Source: Corynebacterium sp. Marseille-P3884 (lineage in GTDB: Bacteria; Actinomycetota; Actinomycetes; Mycobacteriales; Mycobacteriaceae). Taken from it: a stretch of DNA of 60,856 bases. The stretch spans positions 1 to 60,856 of the forward strand of contig NZ_JAGKSD010000014.1 of NCBI RefSeq assembly GCF_017942225.1, written 5' to 3'. A program made the position numbers and the translations under genes. The notes under the pieces are model-generated. The model was not told the origin of the DNA and did no database searches. It saw nothing but the letters and a program-made list of their open reading frames with translations. Shown here piece after piece: positions 1 through 8,394 of the stretch (within the stretch, counting starts at the first letter, position 1; the number at the start of each line of letters is the position of its first letter).

Positions 1-129
1 CATGGAGAGTACGTCCGGTTGATCGAGCGCAAGACGGTTAGTGCGTGCGATGCTCTCGATACGTAGATCTTGGTCGCAGAGTGCATTCTTTTTCGGCGTC
101 CCCCATTCGATGGTATGGGAATCGGACGT
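1..129 (-). pseudogene. C-terminal fragment of an HNH-nuclease paralogue
   Basis: Read on the minus strand, this stretch gives 43 stop-free codons whose last 42 align without a gap to the C-terminal part of the HNH nuclease encoded at 1775-2428. I count 25 identical residues of 42, including the blocks SDS, EW, PKKNA, CD, RI, IART, LAL and PDV. An in-frame TAA (plus positions 130-132) sits directly upstream, and the HNH core is not found beyond it. The 5' part of the gene is therefore missing. The fragment runs off the left edge of the window, so its true end is not visible. The level of divergence suggests an old paralogue rather than a recent duplication. Confidence 0.75.
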
Positions 130-1163
130 TTACCTGTCTCATTTACCCCTCTAGATGTGTCTCCCAGACGGGCGTTGCGCTGCGGGCGCGTTCTGCTGCG
201 CTGACTGCAGGCGCCGCGCTCGCCTGCGCGAGTGTAGCTGCTGCTGGTGTGGTTGCTGGCGGCGTCGCGCCCGCCTCGGCGGCGGTGCCATCGGCTGTGT
301 ACCAGGGCATGCCGTTCGTCGTGGACGACACGGACAGCCTGTGCACGATTGGCTACAACGATGCCGACAACCAGCGCAGCTTCACCGCCGCGCACTGCGG
401 TGCTGACGGTGCGGGGGTGCGCTTAGTCGATCCATCTGATTACACCAAGCGCTCGCCTGTGCTTGGTCATCTGCGCGTTTCACCGCTGTATTCGGACCTG
501 CAGTCGCCGAATGACTGGGGCTATATCGAGTGGAACGACAATGTGCGTCTCGCCCCGAATAACATCACAGGCGACACACTGATCCGTCCGTCGGAGGTGC
601 GCCCCGGCGAGAAGGTCTGCTTCCACGGCGCCACAACGCACCGCGGCACCCTCGGTTCCCATTGCGGGCGTGCCGCCGCCGATTTCGGCCACGAGCTCTT
701 CGCCATCGGCGTCACGGGGCAGAAGGGCGATTCCGGTGGCCCCGTGTTCATTCCCGGCCGCGGGATGGTCGGCGTCATGTCCGGCCATTTGAACCCGAAG
801 CTGCATTCCCCGCGCGACGGCGGCGAGAAAGTCCACGCGCGATTCCTACGCGCCACCTTCCCCGAGGACGGCCCGACCAACACGTTCCAGTCCTTCAAGA
901 ACTGGGCTTTGACCCGTTACCTCGCCGAGCGCACGAATCCGGGCGTTGTGCCTATCGACGACACCTCTGTCTTCTTGCCCACCGGCACACCCGGCCCGAC
1001 CGCGCCGGCCTATGAGGACTACCCTCTTGACTCCCCGCAGAACCCTAGTGGCACTGGCTCCTCGTCTAACGGGGCGCTCAGCCCCGGCGCGATCATCGGC
1101 TACCTGCTGCTGATCATCGTGGCTGCGGTGCCCTTGGCGGGGCAGGTCCTCGGGTTCTTCTAG
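45..1163 (+). CDS. Trypsin-like serine protease, exported, C-terminal membrane anchor
   Basis: S1-type serine protease of 372 codons as drawn. The triad is visible: His117 in TAAHC, probable Asp157 in NDWGY and Ser230 in GDSGGPVF. Residues about 44-79 look like a signal peptide (arginines, then an Ala/Val-rich core ending in ASA). The C-terminus has a Pro/Ser/Gly-rich linker and one hydrophobic helix (about 345-372), so the enzyme is probably held outside the membrane. The start is doubtful. GTG 45 and GTG 81 lie in the overlapping antisense HNH fragment, and the only start-like codon just before the signal peptide is CTG at 180. The native 5' end may have been lost. Substrate unknown. Confidence 0.75.
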   Translation: MRCSRYVDLGRRVHSFSASPIRWYGNRTFTCLIYPSRCVSQTGVALRARSAALTAGAALACASVAAAGVVAGGVAPASAAVPSAVYQGMPFVVDDTDSLCTIGYNDADNQRSFTAAHCGADGAGVRLVDPSDYTKRSPVLGHLRVSPLYSDLQSPNDWGYIEWNDNVRLAPNNITGDTLIRPSEVRPGEKVCFHGATTHRGTLGSHCGRAAADFGHELFAIGVTGQKGDSGGPVFIPGRGMVGVMSGHLNPKLHSPRDGGEKVHARFLRATFPEDGPTNTFQSFKNWALTRYLAERTNPGVVPIDDTSVFLPTGTPGPTAPAYEDYPLDSPQNPSGTGSSSNGALSPGAIIGYLLLIIVAAVPLAGQVLGFF

Positions 1164-1221
1164 GCGGGTCTTGGCTTCGGCTCCCCTCACTGCTGCCGGT
1201 GGCAGAGCCAGAATGAAAGAA

Positions 1222-1270
1222 ACCCCCGGTGGTTTAGCGCCTTGTAGTAAGTGCTAAACCGCCGAGGGGC
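1222..1270. terminator. Bidirectional hairpin terminator
   Basis: A 12-bp stem (1227-1238 with 1253-1264, one wobble pair) is extended by C-rich and G-rich flanks. It lies between the convergent protease and DUF2269 genes. Confidence 0.6.
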
Positions 1271-1285
1271 GAGATGCCGCTGGTC

Positions 1286-1768
1286 TTAAGCCGGAGTCGG
1301 CAGGAACATGAGGATCAGCGTGAGGAACCACAGCAGGGAGAAGATGCCGCCGCCGGCAGCTGCCTTGACGCGGGCGGAATCGAAGTTGGTGGCAATATCG
1401 CGCGGGTCGGCGTCAGCCGGGTGCAGAGCACCGAGGCTGCCCATCATCTTGCGCTGCTGCGGGATGACCATGGCGAACAGGAAGACCCAGGCGAGGACGC
1501 TGAGCACGATCGCGGTGTGCATCCAGTAGTTGGACTTGTGGGTCTCCCAGTCGAACGCGAGCAGGCCGCCGCCGAGCAGCGGGACCAGAAGGGAGATCAG
1601 ACCGTACTTGGTGGACAAGCTGTGCAGGAAGGAAGCGCGGCCGACAGCTTCTTCCGAACCAGACTCGGCCTTCTGAGCGGCCTTCGGGAACGCGGACACG
1701 GCGACGGTCACCGGGCCGATGAGAAGGACAGCGGCGGTGACGTGCAGGAAAAGCAGAAATGTTGTCAT
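1286..1768 (-). CDS. DUF2269-type integral membrane protein
   Basis: 160-residue protein with four predicted membrane helices (about residues 4-24, 52-72, 85-105 and 138-157) and short polar loops. Size, topology and the N-terminal pattern of a hydrophobic helix with an early His fit the DUF2269 family of unknown function. The ATG is preceded by AAGGTG at a suitable distance. The gene follows the HNH nuclease gene on the same strand after a 6-bp gap, so the two are probably co-transcribed, although no functional link is known. Family assignment is by overall appearance only. Confidence 0.6.
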   Translation of the reverse strand: MTTFLLFLHVTAAVLLIGPVTVAVSAFPKAAQKAESGSEEAVGRASFLHSLSTKYGLISLLVPLLGGGLLAFDWETHKSNYWMHTAIVLSVLAWVFLFAMVIPQQRKMMGSLGALHPADADPRDIATNFDSARVKAAAGGGIFSLLWFLTLILMFLPTPA

Positions 1769-1774
1769 GGCACC

Positions 1775-2428
1775 TTACTCTACGGAATGCAACGGAATTG
1801 TCCCAGCTGGGACGAAAGAATCTATAAGGCCACGCACACCTGAACATTGGCGGCGCATGGCGCGCACGTCCGGTTTCGGGAGCGCAAGACTGTAAGTGCG
1901 TGCGATCAGCGCGATACGTCGGGCGTAGTCGCAGCGGGCATTCTTTTTCGGCGGCACCCATTCGCTGGGAAGGGAATCGGACTTGGACTGGTTCGCGGTG
2001 CGGGACGTGACCACGAGGTTGAGCGGGTCGTTGGCGAAGGCGATGCGCTTTTCCTCCGGCCAGGCGTGGGCGCCGGAATCCCAGGCGGCGCGCAGGGGGA
2101 TGATGTGATCGATCTCCACCTCGGACGGGTCGAGTGGGGCGCCGGTGTACGGGTCGTCGAAGGGTACGGCGGTGGACATGTCCCATTGGCGGTAGGGCAG
2201 AGCGCAGGAATCGACCTGCCACGCGCTAGCCATGACAGCCTCACGGGTGGTGCAGCCTGTGCGCTGCGTGCCCCAGCCGTCGCCGAAGTATTCGCGCTCG
2301 TAGCCGAGAACGGTGTGGCGGGGTTGGGGGTGGGAGGGGACGTCGAAAAGCGAATGCGGCGTGGGGAACGGCACGACCGCGACTGTGATGGTGGAAAGGA
2401 CGGCGAGGTATGCGCGGAAGAAGGTCAT
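1775..2428 (-). CDS. Secreted HNH-family nuclease (DUF1524/GmrSD C-terminal type)
   Basis: 217-residue protein. Residues 1-20 form a hydrophobic export signal. The core carries the HNH-like motif EIDHIIPLRAAW (about 103-115) followed by NDPLNLV and a conserved SKSD...PPKKN segment. This is the layout of small exported HNH proteins related to the C-terminal domain of GmrSD (DUF1524), which cut DNA with one metal ion. Exported members are thought to degrade extracellular DNA; that role is inferred here. A diverged fragment of a second copy lies at 1-129. Confidence 0.75.
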   Translation of the reverse strand: MTFFRAYLAVLSTITVAVVPFPTPHSLFDVPSHPQPRHTVLGYEREYFGDGWGTQRTGCTTREAVMASAWQVDSCALPYRQWDMSTAVPFDDPYTGAPLDPSEVEIDHIIPLRAAWDSGAHAWPEEKRIAFANDPLNLVVTSRTANQSKSDSLPSEWVPPKKNARCDYARRIALIARTYSLALPKPDVRAMRRQCSGVRGLIDSFVPAGTIPLHSVE

Positions 2429-2475
2429 GCCTAGTTGGACTGCCTCGGACGCGCTGAGGTTCCGTGGGCGGGGTG

Positions 2476-2605
2476 CACTATGCGATGTCCACTATGCGAT
2501 GCCACTATGCGATCGCGAAAACCCCAGGTCGCGCTTCGCCTGGAAACGGCATCGCATAGTGGACATCACAAAGTGGCGTCCAAAGAAGGACGCCATCGCG
2601 TAGTG
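2476..2605. repeat. Dispersed palindromic repeat, copy 1
   Basis: The core 2476-2561 matches 34276-34362 over its whole length. It holds three direct copies of CACTATGCGAT (2476, 2490, 2503) and an inverted copy at 2550-2561. The segment GATGTCCACTATGCGATG (2484-2501) pairs perfectly over 18 bp with 2550-2567. A further inverted copy with one change (CATCGCGTAGTG, 2594-2605) follows a small hairpin (2575-2581 with 2588-2594). No open frame with coding character crosses it. It lies upstream of the HNH gene and downstream of putP. Could be a REP/MITE-like element, a protein-binding array or a small structured RNA. Confidence 0.75.
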
Positions 2606-2629
2606 GGGCCCCAAACGCAGCTGGCATGA

Positions 2630-2674
2630 CAAAGGCGGGACGCACGGAGTTGAAACCGTACGTCCCGCCCTTTG
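2630..2674 (-). terminator. Terminator of putP
   Basis: Strong stem AAAGGCGGGACG (2631-2642) with CGTCCCGCCCTTT (2661-2673, one bulged C). On the minus strand, the direction of putP, it ends in a short U-rich tail. Confidence 0.75.
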
Positions 2675-2712
2675 TAATGTCGGCTCATGTGAGCCGGGAG
2701 GGAGCTAGATGC

Positions 2713-4272
2713 TTAGCGCGGGGTGTGCTCCAGCGCGTCGTCGAAGCTCTGCTCCGGGTGCTCCATTGCGTAGTCGAAGACCTTGCCGGCGCGGTCGAAT
2801 TCCGCCTCGGACTCAGGCTTCGGCTTGGTGGCCAGGGAGACAACGACCATGGCGATGGTGGCGAACAGGACGCCCGGAACCATCTCGTAGATCAGGTCGG
2901 AGGTCGCCGGGAGGTAGCCCCAGACCAGGACGGTCAGGGCGCCGACGATCATGCAGGCCATGGCGCCCGGGGCGGTCAGACGGCGCCAGAACAGGGAGGC
3001 GACGACGACCGGGCCGAACGCGGCACCGAAGCCAGCCCATGCGAAGCCGACCAGGCCGAGGATGGTGTCCGACGGGTTGAGCGCCATGAGGACGGCGATC
3101 ACGGCGATCAGCACGACCATGCCGCGGGACGCGATGAGCAGGCCCCGGCCGGTCAGATCCTTCTTGGCAAAGCCGCGGTAGAGGTCCTCGATCAGGGCGG
3201 AGGAGGTGACCAGCAGCTGGGAGGACATCGTGGACATGATCGCGGCCAGGACAGCGGTGAGCACCAGACCGGCGAACAGCGGGTGGAACAGCAGGTAGGT
3301 CATGTCCAGGAAGATCGTCTCAAAGCCCTCGCGGTCGGTGACGGAGTGCTGGGTGGTGCCGAAGTAGGAGGCACCGACGATGGCGGTGAACACGGAGCCG
3401 ATGTAGCAGATGCCCACCCAGATCATGCCGGCGTTACGGCCGGAGCGTGCCTCGGACGGGCTGCGCAGGGCCATGAAGCGGGTGACGATGTGTGGCTGGC
3501 CCATGTAGCCGAAGCCCCAGGACAGGTTGCCGATGATGGTGGCGGCGGACACGCCAGCGAAGAAGTTGAAGAATGTCGGGTTGCCCTCTTGGTGCGGGCC
3601 GTACGGGTTATCCAGCGGGTAGCTGAAGATCTCACCGGCGTTGTCCAGTGCGAACAGCGCCATGACCGGGACGATCATGAGTGCGAGGAACATGAGGATG
3701 CCCTGCGCGACATCGGTGTAGGACACGGCGAAGAAGCCGCCGACGAAGGTGTATACGACGGTGATCGCGCCGACGATGAGCATGCCCCACAGGTAGTCGC
3801 CCTTGAAGGTCGACTCGAAGTAGCGTCCACCGGCGACCATGCCGGAGGAGACGTAGAAGGTGAAGAAGAAGATGATGATGATGGCTGCGATGATGCGCAG
3901 CGCGCGTGTCTGGTCGTGGGTGCGGTTCTCGAAGAAGCTCGGAAGCGTGATCGAGTTGTTGGCTACCTCGGAGTAGGCGCGCATGCGGGGCGCGACCCAC
4001 TGCCAGTTAGCCAAGGCGCCGAGGAACAGACCGATGACGATCCACAGCTCACTCATGCCGGAGACGAACAGCGCACCGGGCAGGCCCATCAGCAGCCAGC
4101 CGGACATATCGGAGGCGCCGGCGGAAATGCCGGCGACGAAAGCGGGAAGGTCGCGGCCACCGATGACGTAGTCGCCGTACTTGGTGGTTTTGCGCCATCC
4201 GTAATAACCGATGGCGAGCATCATTCCGAAGTAGATGACCACTGCAATGATCATCCATGTGTTCTCGGACAT
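2713..4272 (-). CDS. putP: Sodium/proline symporter
   Basis: 519-residue member of the solute:sodium symporter family with about 13 membrane helices, the usual size for PutP. The N-terminal sequence (YGDYVIGGRDLPAF, then GISAGASDMSGWLL) matches the conserved TM1-TM2 region that binds sodium and proline in PutP. It imports proline with Na+ as a nutrient and, in corynebacteria, as a compatible solute. The start is secure: AAAGGAGAT lies 5-6 bases before the ATG. The gene is monocistronic, is divergent from the SNF2 gene across 149 bp and ends in its own terminator. The C-terminal tail is acidic and cytoplasmic. Confidence 0.9.
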   Translation of the reverse strand: MSENTWMIIAVVIYFGMMLAIGYYGWRKTTKYGDYVIGGRDLPAFVAGISAGASDMSGWLLMGLPGALFVSGMSELWIVIGLFLGALANWQWVAPRMRAYSEVANNSITLPSFFENRTHDQTRALRIIAAIIIIFFFTFYVSSGMVAGGRYFESTFKGDYLWGMLIVGAITVVYTFVGGFFAVSYTDVAQGILMFLALMIVPVMALFALDNAGEIFSYPLDNPYGPHQEGNPTFFNFFAGVSAATIIGNLSWGFGYMGQPHIVTRFMALRSPSEARSGRNAGMIWVGICYIGSVFTAIVGASYFGTTQHSVTDREGFETIFLDMTYLLFHPLFAGLVLTAVLAAIMSTMSSQLLVTSSALIEDLYRGFAKKDLTGRGLLIASRGMVVLIAVIAVLMALNPSDTILGLVGFAWAGFGAAFGPVVVASLFWRRLTAPGAMACMIVGALTVLVWGYLPATSDLIYEMVPGVLFATIAMVVVSLATKPKPESEAEFDRAGKVFDYAMEHPEQSFDDALEHTPR

Positions 4273-4421
4273 AGATCTCCTTTGTTCTAGAAGCCCGTAG
4301 CTTTAAAGGCTCGTGGTTTTCAGAAGCAACGATCAGGATAACGTACGGGAGCACACAGGGTGGTATAGGTCTCATTTTCGCCCTGAGTGTGCGGTGCGCC
4401 AACGGTGGTAGAAAAGAGGTT

Positions 4422-7400
4422 ATGCCTAAATTCCTTCTGCACGGCCTGTGGCTGCCCGCTACGGGGCTCAACCTGTGGGTTGAACGTGTGGACGGGCATA
4501 AGATTTTGCTGCCGTCGCAGGTCCCGTCGGGCACGTTCCCGCCGATGGTGGAGAACATGCTGAAGGATTCGCAGTTCCGCCGTCGCGATGCGATCACATT
4601 GCAAACGCCGCGGGGTCGGCAGCTTCAGCTGCGCGCGCCGACTGCGGCGTTCTCGCCGGAGGAGACAGTCGCGTTTTTGAGCAATATTTCGCTTCTCGAC
4701 GACGCGTCTCCCGCCGCCACCGCCACCCAACGCCAAGCGATCGCCCCGGATTTGTACTGGATCATCCGCCTGTATGTGGGGCTGACGCGGTTCGTTCGCG
4801 CCGGGCGCGTGAGCATCCGCGTCCGCCCGTCGGACGGCGCGTGGTACCCGGAGTGGCAATTAGGCACCGGGCTGGAGGAGCGCGGTTGGCTGGCGTCTAT
4901 GATCGCAGCCGCGCCGGGCGTGGTCACCGCGAACAATATGAACCTGGGTGAGGACGTGGCCACCACGCTCGTCCACTGGATCGCCAGCGCGCACTTGAGT
5001 CACCTGAAGGACCAGGAACGCGCGTATCCGTGGCATGATTTCGCCGAAGCGCTGCTTACCTCTCAGCCGTTGCGCCGCGGCGGGTCGAGCGTGTCCAAGC
5101 AGATCGCGCACTGGAATGGCTCGATCACCGCTGTGAATGTGCAGCTGGTCTTCATCGTGGAGGAACCGTCCGACCCGGTGTCAATGGCGGTGGATGCTGA
5201 CCCGGCCAGCGCGATGTTGAGCGAGCTTGCCGATGTCACTGGCACTGACAACAACACGCCGCTGGATCCGGCGAAGGTGCAGTGGCCGGTGCGTGCGCAG
5301 GTCCGCGCCGGAACGGATGCGCCGCAGCCGATTCACTTAGACGAGGTGGATGTAGCCGCCCTGTCCAGCCTGCGCGAACAACTGCGCCGCGCCGTGGAAG
5401 TCACCGACTTGGTTGACCCGGAACACCACCCGCGGCTGCCGCAGACTCCACTGACCAACCGCGACGGAGACTGGGACGCGTACTTAGACACCGAGGAGCT
5501 CATGCAGTTGGTCGCCCGTGACGCGACGCGGCTGCAGATGAAAGGCATCACCGTGATGCTGCCGCGGTCGTGGCAGCGGATGGAGACGCGGGCGAAGCTC
5601 ACTGTCGGTTCGAACGACGATCACGCGGACGAGGCGACGGTCCGCCGCTTCGGTGTGGACCAGCTCATCTCGTACGACTGGTCGCTTTCAGTCGGTGACA
5701 CCGAATTGACCAAGGAAGAGATGCGCCTGCTGATCAACTCGAAGTCCGGGTTGATCCAGCTGCGTGGCCAGTGGGTGATGGCGGATGCGCGGTCGTTGGC
5801 CAAGTCGCGCAAATATATAGAGTCCCTCTCGCAGAAGGAAGTGGACGAAGGCGTCATTACCGCAGAAGAATTGCGCCAGCTCGCGCTCGAGGCAGCAGCG
5901 GAATCCGAAGGCGGGGCGCTCGAGATCGCCGGCGACGTCGATTCGCCCGCGTGGATGGACGCGCTCATCGGTGGCACGGACCGTCCGGCACCGGAGCGCC
6001 AGCCCATCCCGGACACGGTGACGGTGGAGCTGCGCGATTACCAGAGGCGCGGCGTCGATTGGCTGTACTTCATGTCCCGCAACCAGCTCGGTGCGGTGCT
6101 CGCCGACGATATGGGCCTGGGCAAGACGCTCCAGCTGCTCGCACTGCTGGCGGTCGAGGCAGACAAGAACGAAAGGACAGGCCCGACGCTGGTTGTCGCG
6201 CCGACCTCGGTCGTGGGGAACTGGGCGCGTGAGGCTGCGCGATTCGTTCCGGGCCTGCGCGTTGGCGTCCACCACGGGCAAGGCCGCCTCAAGGGTGATG
6301 CCTTGATCGAGGAGATCGACAAGCTCGATCTGCTCATCACCTCTTACGGCGTGGTCTCCCGCGATTACAAACAGCTGGGGCGGGTCGAATGGGACCATGT
6401 GGTGCTCGATGAGGCGCAGGCGATCAAGAATGCGTCCACGCGGGCGTCGCAAAGCGTGCGTGCGATTGGCGCGCGTCACCGCATCGCGCTGACGGGAACT
6501 CCCGTGGAGAATCGGCTGGCGGAGCTGCGCAGCCTCCTCGACTTCGTCAACCCCGGCATTCTTGGTTCGCAGAGCTTCTTCCGCAATCATTTCGCCAAAG
6601 CGATCGAGTCGCGCCGGGACGAGCAGCTGGCTGACGAGATGCAGGAACGTCTCCAGCGACTCACCGCGCCGTTCGTGCTGCGCAGGCTGAAGACGGATCC
6701 GGCGATCATTTCGGACCTGCCGGAAAAGAGCGAGGAAGTGGTCACCGTCGACATGACTGACGAGCAGGCCGCGATCTACACCGCGCTCGTCGAGGCAATG
6801 AAAAAAGAGCTCGCGGAGCGCACCGGCATGGCGCGCAAGGGACTCGTGCTGTCGACCATCACGCGCATCAAGCAGATCTGTAACCACCCCGCGCACTTCT
6901 TGGGCGACGGCTCAGCCGTGACCATCAAGGGCAAGCACCGTTCCGGCAAGGTGGAAAAGCTCGTGCAGCTTATCGACGACGCCGTGCGCACCGATCAGCG
7001 CGTCCTCGTCTTCACCCAATACAAGGCCTTCGGCGATATTCTCCAGCCATATCTGAGCGACCGGCTGGGCCAGACCATTCCGTTTCTGCACGGCGGGGTG
7101 TCCAAGAAGCAGCGTGACGACATGGTCGATGACTTCCAGGACCCGAACGGCCCCCGCGCCATGATTTTGTCGCTGCGCGCCGGCGGCACCGGGTTGAACC
7201 TCACCGCCGCCTCCATGGTCGTCCACATGGACCGCTGGTGGAACCCGGCGGTGGAAAATCAGGCCACCGACCGCGCCTACCGCATCGGCCAGGCGAAGAA
7301 TGTTCAGGTGTACAAGATGATCACCCGCGGCACGATGGAAGAATCCATCCAGGACATTCTCGACGGCAAGCTCCAGCTGGCCGGCGCCGTCGTAGGGGAG

Positions 7401-7472
7401 GGCGAAGGCTGGATCACTGAGCTCGGTACCGAGGATCTGGCTACGCTCATGAGCTACCGGACCAGCGAGTAG
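4422..7472 (+). CDS. SNF2/Rad54-family helicase
   Basis: 1016-residue superfamily 2 DNA translocase. The N-terminal half (about 1-530) is a family-specific region of the kind found in bacterial SNF2 proteins. The ATPase begins with the Q-like LRDYQRRGVDWL, Walker A DDMGLGKT (about 563-570), DEAQ box (about 663-666) and GTPVENR. The second RecA lobe has QATDRAYRIGQ (near 947). The ATG at 4422 follows GAAAAGAGG; the reading frame extends upstream, but without a better start. The SWIM-protein gene follows after 29 bp, a pairing common in bacteria. Likely a DNA remodelling or repair motor; its partner is unknown. Confidence 0.9.
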   Translation: MPKFLLHGLWLPATGLNLWVERVDGHKILLPSQVPSGTFPPMVENMLKDSQFRRRDAITLQTPRGRQLQLRAPTAAFSPEETVAFLSNISLLDDASPAATATQRQAIAPDLYWIIRLYVGLTRFVRAGRVSIRVRPSDGAWYPEWQLGTGLEERGWLASMIAAAPGVVTANNMNLGEDVATTLVHWIASAHLSHLKDQERAYPWHDFAEALLTSQPLRRGGSSVSKQIAHWNGSITAVNVQLVFIVEEPSDPVSMAVDADPASAMLSELADVTGTDNNTPLDPAKVQWPVRAQVRAGTDAPQPIHLDEVDVAALSSLREQLRRAVEVTDLVDPEHHPRLPQTPLTNRDGDWDAYLDTEELMQLVARDATRLQMKGITVMLPRSWQRMETRAKLTVGSNDDHADEATVRRFGVDQLISYDWSLSVGDTELTKEEMRLLINSKSGLIQLRGQWVMADARSLAKSRKYIESLSQKEVDEGVITAEELRQLALEAAAESEGGALEIAGDVDSPAWMDALIGGTDRPAPERQPIPDTVTVELRDYQRRGVDWLYFMSRNQLGAVLADDMGLGKTLQLLALLAVEADKNERTGPTLVVAPTSVVGNWAREAARFVPGLRVGVHHGQGRLKGDALIEEIDKLDLLITSYGVVSRDYKQLGRVEWDHVVLDEAQAIKNASTRASQSVRAIGARHRIALTGTPVENRLAELRSLLDFVNPGILGSQSFFRNHFAKAIESRRDEQLADEMQERLQRLTAPFVLRRLKTDPAIISDLPEKSEEVVTVDMTDEQAAIYTALVEAMKKELAERTGMARKGLVLSTITRIKQICNHPAHFLGDGSAVTIKGKHRSGKVEKLVQLIDDAVRTDQRVLVFTQYKAFGDILQPYLSDRLGQTIPFLHGGVSKKQRDDMVDDFQDPNGPRAMILSLRAGGTGLNLTAASMVVHMDRWWNPAVENQATDRAYRIGQAKNVQVYKMITRGTMEESIQDILDGKLQLAGAVVGEGEGWITELGTEDLATLMSYRTSE

Positions 7473-7501
7473 ACAGGCGAGAAGGGAAGAAAGGAGCAGA
7501 C

Positions 7502-8326
7502 ATGCCACGGCCGACAATGGACAACGTCACCTTCGTGAATTTCGGCTCGCGCAAAAAAGTCGACAGCGCCGCCGAGACCACCACGCCGAGCGGCGTGTCC
7601 GAGGAGGTCCGCTCGCAGATTCTGCGCTTCAACGAGCCCGCCCGCGCCATCTACCGCACCGCGCAGCAGGGCACCGACCAAGGACGTTTCTCCCGCGGCC
7701 GCAATTACGCCTACCAGGGCAATGTCGTGGACATCCGCCCCGAACCCGGCCGTTTCACTGCCACGGTCGCCGGTTCCCAGAACGAGCCGTTCACCACGCT
7801 GGTCATCCTCCCGTACCGCGACACCGGCACCATCCGCGAAGCCCTGGGGATCATGGCGCACAACGCCAATGCGCTCGCCGAGGTCCGCAACGGCTATTTC
7901 ACCCGTGAGCTGCTCGACTGCCTCTTCGCCGCCGAGGACGAGAAGATCCGCTTCCGCTGCGACTGCCCGGATGAGACTCGCGTGTGCAAGCACAGCGTCG
8001 CCGCCGCGATCAAAGCAGCAGAGCTTATCGACGCCGACCCCACCCTCTTATTCCGCCTCCGCAACCTCGACCTGAACACCCTTGAGCGTCAACTTCGCGA
8101 GTCAGCCGGTGAGCGGGCCAAGGAATCTGCCCGCGAAGGCTCCGAGTTCTTCTGGGACGGCCACATCCTGCCCAACCTGCCCGACCCAAAGGTCGCCCCG
8201 ATGATCGAGGACTCCGACTTGGATCTGCTGCACAAGGCGATGCAGACCATCTCTTTCACCAATATCGACCAGCTGCGCGCCGTGTCCGATCTCGAGGATC
8301 TTTACGACGAGCTCACCCGCCGATAA
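7502..8326 (+). CDS. SWIM zinc-finger protein
   Basis: 274-residue protein with a SWIM zinc-finger signature C153-x-C155-x6-C162-x-H164 (CDCPDETRVCKH) flanked by alpha-helical sequence. SWIM domains bind DNA or protein, and bacterial members are often encoded next to SNF2 helicases, as here, 29 bp downstream with a GGAGCAG-type ribosome site. This suggests the two proteins act as one complex on DNA, with this one as the adaptor. The C-terminus (about 190-274) is acidic and shows no recognised domain. Translation probably starts at the ATG at 7502. Confidence 0.85.
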   Translation: MPRPTMDNVTFVNFGSRKKVDSAAETTTPSGVSEEVRSQILRFNEPARAIYRTAQQGTDQGRFSRGRNYAYQGNVVDIRPEPGRFTATVAGSQNEPFTTLVILPYRDTGTIREALGIMAHNANALAEVRNGYFTRELLDCLFAAEDEKIRFRCDCPDETRVCKHSVAAAIKAAELIDADPTLLFRLRNLDLNTLERQLRESAGERAKESAREGSEFFWDGHILPNLPDPKVAPMIEDSDLDLLHKAMQTISFTNIDQLRAVSDLEDLYDELTRR

Positions 8327-8394
8327 GAACATCTGTTCGCCCACATACGCCCATGTAAACCGCATGGTTCACCCGCGGTGGTAGTACTAGCAGC

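Noticed and set aside
2626..4290. 554-codon open frame antisense to putP
   Set aside because: Shadow of a membrane-protein gene; extreme Asp/Gly/His/Glu content and no ribosome site.
4422..8326. DISARM or other known SNF2-containing phage defence system
   Set aside because: No methyltransferase, DrmA/B/C or phospholipase D-like gene is nearby; the SNF2-SWIM pair is a common chromosomal pair.
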